From: Locusta migratoria | Taxonomy: Eukaryota; Arthropoda; Insecta; Orthoptera; Acrididae | Direction of reading: 5' to 3' | Assembly (NCBI GenBank): GCA_026315105.1 | Contig: CM048744.1 | Coordinates: 365,263,159-365,327,158, forward strand | Length of the DNA: 64,000 nucleotides | Shown here: positions 21,414 through 32,975 of the stretch, piece after piece | Numbering within the stretch: the first letter of the stretch is position 1 | How the letters are laid out: the number at the start of each line of letters is the position of its first letter | Made by a program: the position numbers and the translations under genes | The notes under the pieces: model-generated | What the model saw: the letters and a program-made list of their open reading frames with translations, nothing else | What the model was told of the DNA's origin: nothing | The model's database searches: none

Positions 21414-21606
21414 TTCAAATGTTTGTATAGCTTATGGGACTTAACTACGGGGTCATCAGTCCCTAAACTTACAAACTACTTATGAACTATTTACGAACTA
21501 GGACGGCACAAATATCCATGCCCGAGGGGGGATTAGAACCCCCGACCGTAGTGTCCGTGCAGACCGTGACTGGAGTGCCTCAGTCCCCTCGGCCACCGCG
21601 GCCGGC
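21414..21606 (-). repeat. SINE type A, full length
   Basis: Complete reverse copy with a small deletion in the CCGTCCTTAG segment. Perfect 12-bp TSD GACAAAATGTTG at 21,402-21,413 and 21,607-21,618. Confidence 0.96.
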
Positions 21607-21709
21607 GACAAAATGTTGAATCGAGACTTTGTGATTATGCTAGCAATTTTACTACTACCAACTAAACATGACCATGCTTCGTGTTCTCTCAGTCTTACGT
21701 GAAACTAGC

Positions 21710-22245
21710 TTGAAACCCGGCGCCCTTCGGATATATATTTATTCCAGTCTTGCGTCAATCCGTCTCTCTCTCTCTTCCCCGTTTCTCTCCCTGTCCACCT
21801 TTCTCTTCCCATCTGCCCTCTATCTCCGCCTAACCTCCTTTCTGTACCTCTCCACTCCCTTTCTCTGCCAATCCCCTCCTCGTCTCTCTAGCAAGCTCCT
21901 CCTCCACCTCCTGTCCATTGCCTTCACCATCTCGGTAAAATTATGTAACTTTGTCAACTTCCATGGTAATAGGTAAAGTGGTGTCTTTATTGCAAGGTAC
22001 CCTTCACCATGCACCGTATGGAACCTTTTTCTCCCTTAAGGTTAAATGTGCAAAATTTCATTAAGATCGGAATAAAACCGTAGAGTTTGTCAAAGTTTGT
22101 AGTTAAAGTACCCTCTGCCATAAACCATAGAAAATCATACTTAGTGACTTTCCCCTTGTTTTGAAGGGCAAGTGTGCAAAGTTTCATCGCTATCGGATGA
22201 ACAGTACGCCTGCGCATAAAATACGAAGAAACATTCATTTTTATA
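21710..22245 (+). repeat. Dispersed pyrimidine-rich repeat, copy 2
   Basis: AACCCGGCGCCC, then a long CTCT/CCTC tract, then GGTACCCTTCACCATGC and a segment with GCAAAATTTCATTAAGATCG. Same architecture as copy 1, and longer at its 3' end. Confidence 0.7.
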
Positions 22246-22329
22246 AGTTAGTTTGGTAAAGAAAAATTGAAGAATTCTTGCAGACCGCAGATTACACCAA
22301 CCAAATTAATACCCTACCACGCTATGTGG

Positions 22330-22885
22330 AATTACAGGAAAAAAAAAGCAGATGCCAGACTTATATTCATTGGAAGAATCCTAAGGAAATGCAGTCCGAA
22401 AACAAAGGATATAGGTAGGTTACAGTACACTTGTTCTCCCACAGCTTGAGTACTGCACACCGGTGTGGGATCCGTACCAGGTGGGGTTGATTGAGGAAGT
22501 AGAGAAGATCCAACGGAGAGCGGCGCGCTTCGTTACAGGATCATTTGGTAATCTAGAAAGCGTTGCGGAGGTGATCGATAAACTCCAGTGCAAGACTCTG
22601 CAGGAGAGACGCTCTGTCGTTCCGTACGGGCTTTTGTAGAACTTTCGAGAACATACTTTTACGGAGGAGTCTAGCAGTATATTGCTCCCTCTTACGTATA
22701 TCTCGCGAAGAGATTATGAAGATAAAATCAGAGAGATTAGAGCCCACACAGAGGCATACCGACAATCTTTCTTTCCGCGAACAATACGTGACTGTAATAG
22801 GAGGGAGAACCTATAGTGGTACTCATGATGCCCTCCGCCACACACCATCGGTTGGCTTGCGGAGTATGTATGTAGATGTAGAATC
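22330..22885 (+). mobile_element. LINE 3' fragment, GVPQG/FADD type
   Basis: Forward orientation: ARLIFIGRILRKCS, then in shifted frames LEYC-like, P-V-W-D-P-Y-Q-V-G and R-R-A-A-R-F-V-T-G blocks, then a 3' segment ending near TGTATGTAGATGTAGA, an ATGTAG-type repeat tail. 5'-truncated, stops and frameshifts. Same clade as the LINE at 50.5 kb but a different subfamily by its 3' UTR. Confidence 0.85.
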
Positions 22886-22909
22886 AATTTTCTTTCTGAA
22901 TAAATCATA

Positions 22910-23096
22910 TGTTGTATGTTTGTTAAGCTTAAGGGACTTAACTGCGGGGTCATGAGTCCCTTAAGTTACAAACTACTTATGAACTAGCTTATACTAAAGA
23001 CGACAGAAACATCCATGCACGAGGGTGGATTCGAACCCCCAACGGGGAACGGCCTCCCGCATAGAGCCTCAATGAGCTCGGCCGCTCCGCCGCGGC
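22910..23096 (-). repeat. SINE type A2, full length
   Basis: On the minus strand: head CCGCGGCGGAGCGGCCGAGC, box B GGTTCGAATCC and the tail. Perfect 11-bp TSD AATAAATCATA at 22,899-22,909 and 23,097-23,107. Confidence 0.95.
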
Positions 23097-23159
23097 AATA
23101 AATCATAGGACTGCGTTACCCACAGCCGCATTAAGATGCAGAATTGAAGCACAAGATAT

Positions 23160-23510
23160 TTCTTCTACACGGTCGGCGGCTGAAGCGAGCAGTCAGTTTC
23201 CGCGCAGTCACCTCCAGGAAGCTGAGGCGCTATGCAGAGTCGTTGCTCCCTGGTCGGCGCTCGCGCGGCCAGACTGCAGCATTGAGATGCGACGGCGAGG
23301 CAGCCACAAATTAGAAGGCGGCGAAAGGAGGTCGCCGGCAGCTGAGCAGGAGCGGCGCGCCCGTGAAATATTTGCCACCGAGGTATTTACAGAGCGGCGG
23401 TGCGCGCTGAATGTGTAATGTGGCCGCGGCCGGCAGCGGGAAAAAGACCGCCCGCCGCTTGAAACAACAGCCGCGCGCGCCCGACACGGCCATACGGAAC
23501 AATGGCTTGT
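23160..23510. promoter_or_regulatory. GC/CpG-rich islet 9
   Basis: Strongly CpG-rich (GCCGCGGCCGGCAGCGG, GCCGCGCGCGCCCG). No repeat similarity; function inferred. Confidence 0.35.
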
Positions 23511-23730
23511 TTAAACATCGGATCGCCGAATTACCGGAAAGGCAGCCGACTCGCCAGTAACAATATTTATCTCTCTATGTCGGCTCCAGCATTTCTTTCT
23601 ACAGATACACATGTTCTCTAATGATAGCACAGGATGGGCCAGTCGTGTCTTCGTATAAGCTTAGCATAACTTCCGTTACCAGTCCCAACTGAAGTGGTTC
23701 TTTTTGTCCTGAGACCGGTTTCGGGCTTGT

Positions 23731-23821
23731 TGTTTAAATTTTTGTAAGCCTATTCGACCAAACAGCTATAGCCATCAGTTCCTAGACTTACTAACTACTT
23801 AAACTAACTTACACTAAGGAC

Positions 23822-23866
<45 letters not shown>

Positions 23867-23952
23867 GGTCGAGGGAGGAATCGAACTTCCGACGGGAACG
23901 GACGCCCAGTCCGTAGCATGGCGCCTTAGAACACTCGGCTATTCCGCGCTGC
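23731..23952 (-). repeat. SINE type E with long (AC)n, full length
   Basis: Reverse copy: tail, a (AC)n tract of about 42 bp (23,823-23,864) at the head/tail joint, box B and head ending ATTCCGCGCTGC. TSD TTTCGGGCTTGT / TTTCGAGCTTGT (23,719-23,730 and 23,953-23,964; one mismatch). It split a GGTTTCGG-module repeat. Confidence 0.93.
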
Positions 23953-24079
23953 TTTCGAGCTTGTACCCGTATTCAGGTGGTCATACATTTATTTTAATAC
24001 TTTAGTGCCGGATTACATACAAAACAAATTATGTGATAACCACTGCCTCTATACCAGTGAAACACCAGATCTGGTGAAG

Positions 24080-24264
24080 CCGTGGTGGAGTAGCTGAGCG
24101 GTCTAAAGCGTCTCGCTGCGGAGTACAAGTCCTCCCTGGGGCATGGGTGTGTGTATGTGTTTGCCCTTAGGTTAGTTCACCTAGGTTTAAGTAGTTGGCA
24201 AGCTACGGACTGATGACCACGCAGTTCGGTCCGATAGATTTGCAAACATTTTTTTTTTTTTTTT
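24080..24264 (+). repeat. SINE type B with deleted head segment
   Basis: About 30 bp around the 5' half of box B is missing, which should disable the pol III promoter. Ends in a 15-bp T run. Perfect 11-bp TSD ATCTGGTGAAG at 24,069-24,079 and 24,265-24,275. Confidence 0.96.
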
Positions 24265-24275
24265 ATCTGGTGAAG

Positions 24276-25120
24276 TAACATGTTAAAATATAAATGTACT
24301 AGCCTACAGACGAAGTATCCATTGAGTAAATGGAAATTTGTCACTTTTATGCTTCCGTTTATTCTATATTATTTGCAGAATCGTCACCACTGCAAGATTT
24401 TGAATGGCAGTTTCACACTTGTAGATTAAGTGAAGGCGCTTTACGCATTAGTAACTGCAGATATCCACAGAATCGATCGTGTAGGCGTGAATGTTTAGAA
24501 AACAACGCAAATCAGTACTGAGGTCGGAAGATGGTCATCACTGACCGAAGCAGGTAGTCTAGGACCAAAGTTTGTGATCAAAGACATAAAAAAATATTTT
24601 TGCTAAATTGTATACTTTGAGTCCAATTATACTGAATTTTCGTGTTCCTAAGTTATTTTATCCATATTAGATACTGCGAACTCAGCGGCCGTTGGTAATT
24701 GTTGGCGAATAACGCAATCAGCCACATGTGCTTAAAATGTTTTATTTCAAAGACAATAACAGTTTCGGACTACCTTGTCAATCTTCCGATGGCGACATTT
24801 TCCATTACATGCTTGGAAACGGTCGCGCAGTGCGTAGTATGACGCCTTAGAGCGCGCGGCGGAGTGCCTTCAGAATTTCGGAATACCATGATAGACTAAG
24901 GTTTTCGTAAACTTCATTCGTTCTTACTTGGTTCAGTTACTTAAACTTCTTTCTAGGCAAGTTTAGTGTACGTTAAGAAGTTGTGGTTAAATCAAGTGGC
25001 TGAGTCATTTACTGTTTCCCACTTCTAACAGCCCTACGAACTGAAGAGCTCTCCGTTTTAGATATTTTTCAGGGATTCGTTCAACTCTTTATCCGTAGCC
25101 TGCCTACCTAGCTTTATGTA
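24276..25120. other. AT-rich stretch, nothing firm
   Basis: Contains AGTTTCGGACTACC...TCTTCCGATGGCG near 24,763, a weak version of the GGTTTCGG module, and a possible decayed SINE head near 24,820-24,870. Confidence 0.35.
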
Positions 25121-25540
25121 GCGTCAAATGGTAGCTTCCACACGCGCTGCCGGCAGAACTAGATGAGGACGCGAAATCCGGGTCGCAGGACTTGTCCTCC
25201 GTAATAGGACACCGGTCGTTAGAGGGCGCGGCGAGGAAGCGGAAATCCTTTTGTTGCGTGTCGACCCGACGACAGTGGTTCTACGTTCTTTGTTGCCGCG
25301 GAATTGGAGGCTGACAATGGAGGCGGCGGCCGATTCGGCGTTTTTCCGGCGCATTCCGTGACTGCGCTTCTTCTTCCCGGTTCGCGCAGGCAGGAGTTCC
25401 GTTGGTCGCCGCGCGGCGAACACCTGCAAGCGACTGCTGCCAGCCAAACCGCAGCCGGGTGGAAGCTGCGCCTCGGCTGCAACAGCCAGCCTCAAGCCAA
25501 CTGCCCGGCCTGTGCCTGAAGAAGCACTCCCGATTTGTAG
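25120..25540. promoter_or_regulatory. GC/CpG-rich islet 10
   Basis: About 400 bp of CpG-rich DNA (GGCGGCGGCCGATTCGGCG, GTCGCCGCGCGGCG). Overlapping ORFs on both strands are compositional. Confidence 0.35.
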
Positions 25541-25671
25541 GCGCAATTTCCGTTGAAGACGTAGGTAATAAAACATACAATTCTAGGGATGGCACTTTTG
25601 ATTAACTGGTAGTACTTCAAGTACAGTATGACTTCAACGGCGCGTTTCGGATGTGTGCAGCATCAGATTTG

Positions 25672-26014
25672 TATCTTGTAATGGAATCTGCATAAACAGA
25701 GGAGCCCAAACTGCTGGTTTCGGCAATTCTATGTTGCCATCTTCAAGTCTCATAACGTATAAATATGATATGGTAACATTTCGTCACATTTACGTTCTGT
25801 CCTTGGAAATGGGTAAGTCGAAAATAAAACATTTTTTGCACCTATTATAAAACATGTTGCACCCATACTGCAAGCCCATCGCTCAGAACCATACAATATT
25901 TAAATGTTAAGAGACGAAGATGGCAACTTAGAATTGCCGAAACCGGTCTAAATAAAGCAACTTGAAACTAGCGATCTGGGCTCCTCTGATTATGCAGATT
26001 CCATTACAAGATAC
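25672..26014. mobile_element. Foldback element with GGTTTCGG module
   Basis: Arms begin and end with GTATCTTGTAATGGAATCTG and its reverse complement. Each arm carries a GGTTTCGGCAATTCTA...TTGCCATCTTC block; the right arm has an extra 20-bp segment. About 340 bp, non-coding. Confidence 0.88.
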
Positions 26015-26515
26015 TAGGTCGCACCCCCGGCTTGAATGATGTCAAGCATATACAGATTTGTATCTGTTCTATGACGACAGCCATCTATGATTTGTTTATA
26101 ATATCTACGATCCGGGACAACTGTTACGGCGTTCAAAATTTGTTGTTTTCAAAGCGTTTCGAAAGCTATCCTTCATCATGAAGCGGCTGATCCGGTGCTT
26201 AGCTCAGACACATTGCTCCACGGAAAATGTCGAAATACGTGCAGCTCTGTACACAAGGTTGGTCTACAGAGATTTCAACATCGTTCCTTTCTTGCAAACG
26301 ATACACCTGAGGTAAACTGGTCTGCCACCTGCCTTCATAACACGTCGTTAATCAATAAAACGTGGTTACTTTGATGTTGTTAAGTATATTACAGACATGT
26401 ATCAACGTATATAATCGTGTCGCAAAGAGACTTGTAGTGGTCAGTCACAAATTTAATGTAGTTATGAAATGACTGGTAATGGCACAGCGAAGAAAAATTT
26501 TTGTAAGATTTTAAT
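26015..26515. other. AT-rich stretch, nothing identified
   Basis: No recognised repeat. Confidence 0.4.
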
Positions 26516-26660
26516 AACCGCGAGGTCTGAGTCGCCATATTACGACATATTGCGTGGTCGCTCCCGCTGGAGGTTCAAGTCCTCCCTTGAGCATGGGCGT
26601 GTGTGTTGTCCTTAGTATGTTGGAGTAGTGCGTAAGTTTAGGGACCGATAAGCGAACTTT
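26516..26660 (+). repeat. SINE type E, degenerate
   Basis: Decayed head, GGTTCAAGTCC box B, TGTGTGTTGTCCTTAG and a short tail. Confidence 0.65.
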
Positions 26661-26885
26661 GACACTATAATACAGCTGCAAACGCTTCATTTCTGTATGC
26701 TGACGTGCATAGCTGCACTTGATTCTTCTTACAGCAGTTCTCCCCCAATTACAATTCATAGAGTGGGAAAGGATCTTGTTCCTTCTGCCGGTTTCAGCAG
26801 CGTTTCCATATACGATTCATTTAGGGGATTGAAAGGTTGCAATCTAATATTTCAGAGAACTTTGTATGACGGGCAACCACAGCTA

Positions 26886-27071
26886 AAATATTTATACATA
26901 TTTAAGAAACTTTCTCACAGTTAAAAATTAGGTGTTAAAATTGTAAGAGTGCGAATGAAAGTCCTTGGTCCACTTGAGCTCAAGTGGACCAAGGACTTTC
27001 ATTCAGACTCTTACAATTAGAACACCTAATTTTTAACTGTGTGAAAGTTTCTTAAATATGTATAATATTTC
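26886..27071. mobile_element. Near-perfect palindrome (foldback element)
   Basis: About 92-bp arms meet with no spacer at GAGCTC (26,976-26,981). Only a few mismatches and one indel are seen from the centre out to TACATATTTAAGAAAC. It would extrude as a long hairpin. Confidence 0.92.
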
Positions 27072-27760
27072 AGAGTTCGATCAGAAGTGTAAGGGTTATG
27101 ATATGAAGATCAGCATCTTCAAAACTAATGCCTGTGGGAAAGAGATTTAAACAGAGTGCCAGATGGGAGGAACAAAGAACAGGTAGACAGTTTCAAGTAT
27201 CTACGATGTACTTTCTCACAGGATGTCAACATAGTGAAAGAACTTGAATAAAGGTGTAGCAAAGCTTATGCAGTGAGTGCTCATCTAAGATCTACTCTCT
27301 TCTGCTAGAAGGAAGTTAGTACCAAAACTGAGTTGGCAATACACTGGTCTATCTTTCGACCAACTTTGTTGTATGGGACTGAAAGCTGTGTGGATACAGG
27401 TTACCTAATTCATAAGTTGATGTTACCGATATGAAAGTAGCAAGAAAGATTGCTGGTACCGATACATTGGAAGATTGGCAGGAGGATGTCCATAATGAGG
27501 AAATTAAAGAAAAACTGGCAACGAACACAATAGGTGAAGCAGAGCGAACAGGCTGAGATGGTTGGGACTCACGTTACACGCATGGCAGAAGTAAGGTTAC
27601 CTATAGACTCATGGGCAGGAGCAGAGGGTAAGAGGAGTCGAGGTAGACCAGGGAGAAAGTACAGTAGAGTCCCGAAAAATAGGTCTAATGTGGACCGACA
27701 GTTGGCAGAGTTTACGAAAATGCCGGGTTATCGGGAACAGTGTTAAAAAAAAAAGAAAAG
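27072..27760 (+). mobile_element. RTE-like LINE remnant
   Basis: Reading across frameshifts gives VDSFKYLRCTFSQDVN, a RPTLLYGTES-like block, KVARKIAGTDTL and KRSRGRPGRKYSRV, the order of conserved blocks after the RT domain of RTE-type elements. Interrupted by stops; no catalytic YADD region present. Confidence 0.75.
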
Positions 27761-27910
27761 TAAGATTTTTTGTTATAAAATACTCTCTATTGTTACTTCA
27801 GAATACACACAAACGATGGAATACAGTAACACAAAACAAATTTAAGAAAATATCTAAGAAATGATATTCGTTACTTACGAGTAGCTACTTTAATTTACAG
27901 TTAGTAAACT

Positions 27911-28111
27911 GCCGGCCGCGGTGGCCGAGGGGACTGAGGCGCTCCAGTCACGGTCTGTACGGCCACTACGGTCGGGGGTTCGAATCCCCTCTCGGGCATG
28001 GATATTTGTGCCGTCCTTAGTATAAGGTAGTTGCTAAGTAGTTTGTAAGTTTAGGGACTGATGACCCCGTAGTTAGGTCCCATAAGCTATACAAACATTT
28101 GATTTTCGAAC
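27911..28111 (+). repeat. SINE type A, full length
   Basis: Complete forward copy. Perfect 10-bp TSD TTAGTAAACT at 27,901-27,910 and 28,112-28,121. Confidence 0.96.
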
Positions 28112-28264
28112 TTAGTAAACTACTTTAAAAAGGTATATAATCTTGAACTATGAGTATGGACAATAGTGATTTAATTCATAACCATATTTCAGTAAAATTC
28201 CAATCACGCCTAAGCTGATTTTAAAAGGCATTTTGCAAAAATGCACTCCTGTAATTTTGATCAC

Positions 28265-28265
<1 letters not shown>

Positions 28266-28297
<32 letters not shown>
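28266..28297. repeat. Poly(T) tract
   Basis: 32 consecutive T residues; possibly the tail of a minus-strand retroposon, but no body is recognised. Confidence 0.9.
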
Positions 28298-28301
<4 letters not shown>

Positions 28302-28439
28302 AAGAAGACGCATCTAAACACTGCATTTATACAACTGAAGGATTTTTAAATAGAGTGTAGGTGGCAGAAGAAAAGATGATGTCTAGGCCCATATATAACA
28401 TAGCCTGTAACTGTTACACACTACGATTTCAATTCTGTC

Positions 28440-28607
28440 CTGCATTCTGCGAGCACGGAATACTTCCAGAGGGTGTGCAGAGGGGTAGCCGAGTTACCCG
28501 GACTGACGGGTTACCGAGTGCCGGGGCATCAATGTTAGCATCGAATAATAGGGGGACTATGCTCCAGACTGAACGCTGAAAGGCATAATCAATCTCTGAT
28601 GATGATG
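28440..28607 (+). mobile_element. RTE-like LINE 3' fragment
   Basis: The 3' portion (CATCAATGTTAGCATCGAA, ACTATGCTCCAGACTGAACG, then TGATGATGATGG) matches the end of the fragment at 29.5-29.8 kb, including its ATG-repeat tail. Confidence 0.6.
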
Positions 28608-28689
28608 GTCCTGTAAAAATGGCCGCAGGATTCTAATTTGAGAGGATCGGATTCATATCCCTCTCATTGGAACCAGGAGAAATATTTTG

Positions 28690-29090
28690 TGCGGTCCTAA
28701 AATCCGTTTAAGTCGATCACCGGTCCTTGGTGACCCGGACGACACCCTGGGGCAAGTATGTCGGTGCGATGTGGTGCACTCGTCGCTGACGAGCCGCTCG
28801 TCCTTACTTCGCAACGGAGCCATCTGGCGCGGCAAGGCGACCCGGTACGCCGTCGCAGGCGGGCACGTGATGGCCGCCGGCGATTGCGCGAGCAGAAGGC
28901 ACTCACAACAGTGAAAGCGCGCTGCTGCTCCTGCTGCTGGCGGCGCGTAATCGCGTTCTGGGAGCGCCGACCGCAGCGCCAGACTTGCAAATGCGGCGGC
29001 GGCGGCGCCTGGAATCGCATTAGCGCCTCGGATGAGGCCTGCCTTCCAGCCCCACTCGCTGCCTCTGTGCGGGGCCGCCACTGCGAATTG
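28690..29090. promoter_or_regulatory. GC/CpG-rich islet 11
   Basis: About 400 bp, CpG-dense (GCGGCGGCGGCGCC) with a CACGTG E-box (28,863). Long ORFs on both strands are compositional; no start or splice context supports any. Confidence 0.35.
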
Positions 29091-29479
29091 TGCAAGTCGT
29101 TCCGTGTCTGCCTGACTGCTGCTTCTCGTTACCATTTGCACCTGATTACCGCCTTCAAGCCAGGGTCTCCCTACACAGTCACCCCATCCTCCTCCACCCT
29201 TACCTCTCTCATCTTGACAACCTTCCGACCGCTACCATACATTTATGCCGCTCAAATCTACATACTTACTCCGCAATTCACCCAAAGATGCATGACGGAG
29301 GGTACCACCAGTAGTTACTTGCTTTGCTGTTCCACTCCCATATAGAACTAGGGGAAAACGAATGCTTATATGCATCTGTACGAGCCGTAATCTCTCTGAT
29401 CTCGTGGTTTTGTGTTTCTCAAAAAAACGTCACCTTCTTAAATTTCGTTGCTGTATGGCATGGGTAACGAACAGACAGT

Positions 29480-29845
29480 TAGTGATTGGTCTCAGAGACT
29501 GAGGTTATAGATTTGAAAGTAACAAGGATGATTACAGCAGGGGTTCACAGTGAGGAAATCAAAGAAAAACTGGAAATGAAAGACCACAGATGAAGCAGTT
29601 AGAGCGAACAGCTTGGGTTGGTGGGGTCATGTTACATGCATGGGAAAACGAGACTCGGGTTCGATGGGAGAAGGAAAGCTATCTTTGATACTCATTCGGT
29701 CAAGAATGAATTTGAAGTAAGATGCGTAACAACAGACGAGGCATCTACGTTAGCACTGAATCGAGGACCATGGATGAACTTTATAAGGGGTACTATGCGC
29801 CAGACAATACTGAAAGACCAGTCTTAAATGATGATGATGATGACG
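29480..29845 (+). mobile_element. RTE-like LINE 3' fragment
   Basis: GAGGAAATCAAAGAAAAACTGG, AGCGAACAGCTTGGG and CATGGGAAAACGAGACTCGG parallel the 27.1-27.8 kb copy. Ends GATGATGATGATGAC, a trinucleotide tail typical of this clade. Degenerate. Confidence 0.7.
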
Positions 29846-29965
29846 AACGAACCCGACAGTACTTCGCAATTACTAAATATTTATCGGAAATGGATACATA
29901 CCTTACACCCCTTCTTCCTCTTGTAATGAATAACACCGTCAGCTGTATTCTGTCTTCATTACTTT

Positions 29966-30140
29966 TTGGCAACCAGTTTTAATGGTCCAAGCCATCATCT
30001 TCACGCCCTTATGATGGGGTAATCTGCATTTTGCTGTGTTAGAAACACCAAAATAACTGGTGTCTTACATTCATGTCACATTATAGCAGATTACCGTATT
30101 ATAAAGCTTGGTCGACTGAAACTGGTTGACAATAGGTAAC
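29966..30140. repeat. Diverged inverted repeat with GGTAATCTGC arms
   Basis: AACCAGTTTTAATGGTCCAAG ... GGTAATCTGC and GCAGATTACC ... GACTGAAACTGGTT are in inverted order, with a CCATCATCTTC block. Probably an old foldback element. Confidence 0.5.
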
Positions 30141-30169
30141 AATATGAGAATACAGCTGACGGTGCTGTT

Positions 30170-30330
30170 ATACGGCTGAAGCCCCATCGTCCATACACAA
30201 GATGGGTAAAGTCAACCTTCTTCCTCTCTCTCTGCCTATACGTTCGTCCTCTATCCTCGAGCATTCCTCCTCCCTCCCCCCCCCTGCCTCTCTATGTCTG
30301 TTTCCTTCCGCCACTCCCTCCCACCCTCCA
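30170..30330 (+). repeat. Pyrimidine-rich repeat, copy 3
   Basis: CTTCTTCCTCTCTCTCTGCC and CCTCCCTCCCCCCCCCTGCC; likely a further member of the 20.0 and 21.7 kb family. Confidence 0.5.
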
Positions 30331-30583
30331 TTGTTGAATCCTGACAAAATACTAAACCGAAGTCACCTGATACAACATGGAAGCTCGAAACTATCTTATC
30401 CGACGATGATGCTCAAATAGTACTGGGGATGAGGCGGGTTCATTCCTGAATGCTCATCGTAATTTACGTTACTCTAAATTGCATAAAATATGATGCTGAG
30501 TTAATACCTTCCACAGTTCACAACCCTCCAAGCTACTCATTGACCTAAACGCCGACCAGAGGCTTTAAGATATGTCATCATTC

Positions 30584-30735
30584 GGGATGTTTGTAAACCA
30601 AAGGGACAAAACAGTTGAGGTCATCACTCCCTACACTTACAAACTACTAAACCTAACTTATGATATGGCCAACACACACACTCATGCCCAAGGGAGGACA
30701 CGTACCACCGACGGGAGCGACCACGCAATCCGGCC
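30584..30735 (-). repeat. SINE type E, reverse
   Basis: Tail (GTTTGTAAACCAAAGG, CTTACAAACTACT), ACACACACTCATGCCC joint and box B GGTACGTGTCC; head decayed. Confidence 0.75.
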
Positions 30736-30984
30736 ATTCGGGTTGGGTCGAAAATACTAATTGGGAGTAACTGGTCAACCTTTAGATGGTCGATACTGAT
30801 AACATAGGCTTGCTAATGTATATATTAGTTTCACTGCTTATGAAGTGAAGACTCTTACAATTGCATAATCAAATTTCGTTATGTCCAATACTCTATTATT
30901 TGCGATTTTACGTTTTACACAATGCATCTGTTTCTGAGTTTCATCTAATGTTTTTCAAAATAAGTAGCGTACAAGGTATCGCAC

Positions 30985-31238
30985 GAGGTACGACTCGCGA
31001 AGGCAGTGCACGTTGCCAGAGAGCCATAAGGTACGGACGTGGCTGCGGTCGTGCTTTGGAGGAGGAGTCGGACAGAGTATCGACCTGCGCCGTCGACCGT
31101 GACGCGCCGCAGCGAGTGAAAGTCGCGGCTGAACTTGACCGCCACTACTCTCAGCGTCTGGACCTCACGAGGACTCTGAGCCGCGGCGGCCTCCAACGGA
31201 CGGCCACCGCGCTCAGTCCAGAGGGCGCTTGATGTCCT
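30985..31238. promoter_or_regulatory. GC/CpG-rich islet 12
   Basis: CpG-rich DNA ending at the left arm of a GC-rich foldback element. Function inferred. Confidence 0.3.
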
Positions 31239-31422
31239 CCAGGAGAGAAGGCCGCGGCACTCTCGTGTGACGTCATGCAGAGTAGGTTGCGCGCGCATTG
31301 CTGACTGGGTAGCCCTGGGCCACGGCCCACTGTGCCGAAGCAGCGAGCCAGTCAGCTATGCACGCGCAACCTACAACCTACTCTGCCTGACGTCACACGA
31401 GAGCGCCGCGGCCTTTTCTCTA
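31239..31422. mobile_element. GC-rich foldback element with CRE octamers
   Basis: Arms of about 70 bp (AGGCCGCGGC-CTCTCGTGTGACGTCA outward to inward) mirrored on the right. Each arm holds a perfect CRE palindrome TGACGTCA (31,268-31,275 and 31,388-31,395). The GC content is unusual beside the AT-rich foldbacks elsewhere. Confidence 0.88.
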
Positions 31423-31424
31423 GG

Positions 31425-31748
31425 TGGTGGTGGTGGTCGTAATGCACCGTACACGCTGGAAATACTGTTCCACAAGCTGATGCGTAGAAACGTTTCAAAT
31501 AACAGACCCGTCAGCAGTGTTCAGGCCCATTTGTTCCAGTTCTTAAACATCCTATATCAATGAGATATGCTTCTCATTTTAAGTTTTACTCTCTGGCACT
31601 CTTTCTTAAGACAGGTCAGACAAGTGCTAATAGCTGTTAATTGTTGTAAATAAATAAATAACAATATAAAAAACCGTACCCTACCACGAAATGCCAAGAC
31701 ATTGTAGTTCAATTTTTTTGCTCAGCACTTTGGATGAATTTGTCGACG
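31425..31748. other. Stretch without recognised feature
   Basis: Starts with a short GGTGGTGGTGGTGG run; otherwise unremarkable. Confidence 0.4.
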
Positions 31749-31758
31749 TATGTGACAA

Positions 31759-31924
31759 AATGTTCAAATCTTTGTAACTCTATCGGACTAAACTGCGTGG
31801 TCATCAATCCGTAGCTTACAAACTACTTAAACCTAGGTAAACTAACCTACGGACAACACACACACCCATGCCCCAGGGAGGACTCGAACCTCCACGGCGA
31901 GCAACCGCGCGCTCACCGCGCTTA
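31759..31924 (-). repeat. SINE type B, head-truncated
   Basis: Reverse copy from tail to CGAGCAACCGCGCGCTC; box A region missing. Imperfect TSD TATGTGACAA / TACGTGACAA (about 31,749 and 31,925). Confidence 0.9.
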
Positions 31925-31934
31925 TACGTGACAA

Positions 31935-32970
31935 GACCAACTTAATCCCTCATATATGAAAATATGTAATCCATGAAAAATTGTCGTATGCACTAGACTA
32001 TCTGATAATAAGAAATAGTGACTTTCCGAAGCATATAGACATATTTCCCTTGCTTCGTACGTGAATGGAGTAAGACAGCATTCAATGAGATTGGTACGAA
32101 TTACCTTGCGCCATTCACTGTAGTGTCTCACGGAGTAAACTAAGATAGGAAGCGGGTAAACATGCATTCCTGTCCAGAGTCAACAACGTAAACTGCGCTG
32201 CACCTGTGCTTCAGCCGCTTACAATGCCGTTTACGTTATCAGATTACTCGCTCCTGCAGAGCTGTTTCATTATAAACACCACCCAGGTATGCGGAATAGC
32301 CATTCTTGCGGAACGTTAGTACATTCTACATCTTGTTGAGAAACCGAGTGCCACGAAACTTACCGCCAAGGGTTATAAAGAGTCGCCACAGGACTCGGGC
32401 CGGAGTCAGAATGTATATGTGGCAGTTACAAAACGAAGTAAACGTCATCATTTCTACAGTTTTTTTTCATACAAAAGCCGACCATTCAGCGCGCTGTGGT
32501 CTGGTGAGCTTTATATAAGTGGTACTACACGGACTGGAAATATTTAAAGAACAACATTGCTACCAGAATAACCTCTATTTTGAAACCATTTCACACATTA
32601 TAGATTATGTATCGTGTCTATAACTAATCATACAGACGTGCCCAAATACGTAATACTATGACACCAGTCTCCAGTATTTAATCTGATGGTCGTTTCTTAA
32701 TAATATGCATTGATGCCATGCGATTTTCTACTAGCATCTACGGTTGTGAGACAATCACCGAGATAATATTTTATTATTCTTTCTCATCATATTATTTATT
32801 ATCTATTGGTTTGATACATTATATAACTGATGATCTACATGTTAGAACCAAATAGCTAGCAAAAAGTCTTTACCGAAATAGCATGCTGTGCTGCTCGAGG
32901 TGAAGTGTGTTTGGCAGACCTGCATGGGGCAGTTATGGACTGGAGTGGATATTACTTTATTCACCGTGAC
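31935..32970. other. AT-rich stretch, nothing identified
   Basis: No repeat family or conserved motif recognised across about 1 kb. Confidence 0.45.
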
Positions 32971-32975
32971 ATTCA

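Noticed and set aside
28653..29345. ORFs of 162 and 195 codons
   Set aside because: Opposite-strand overlap and CpG-driven composition; no recognisable domain or splice context.
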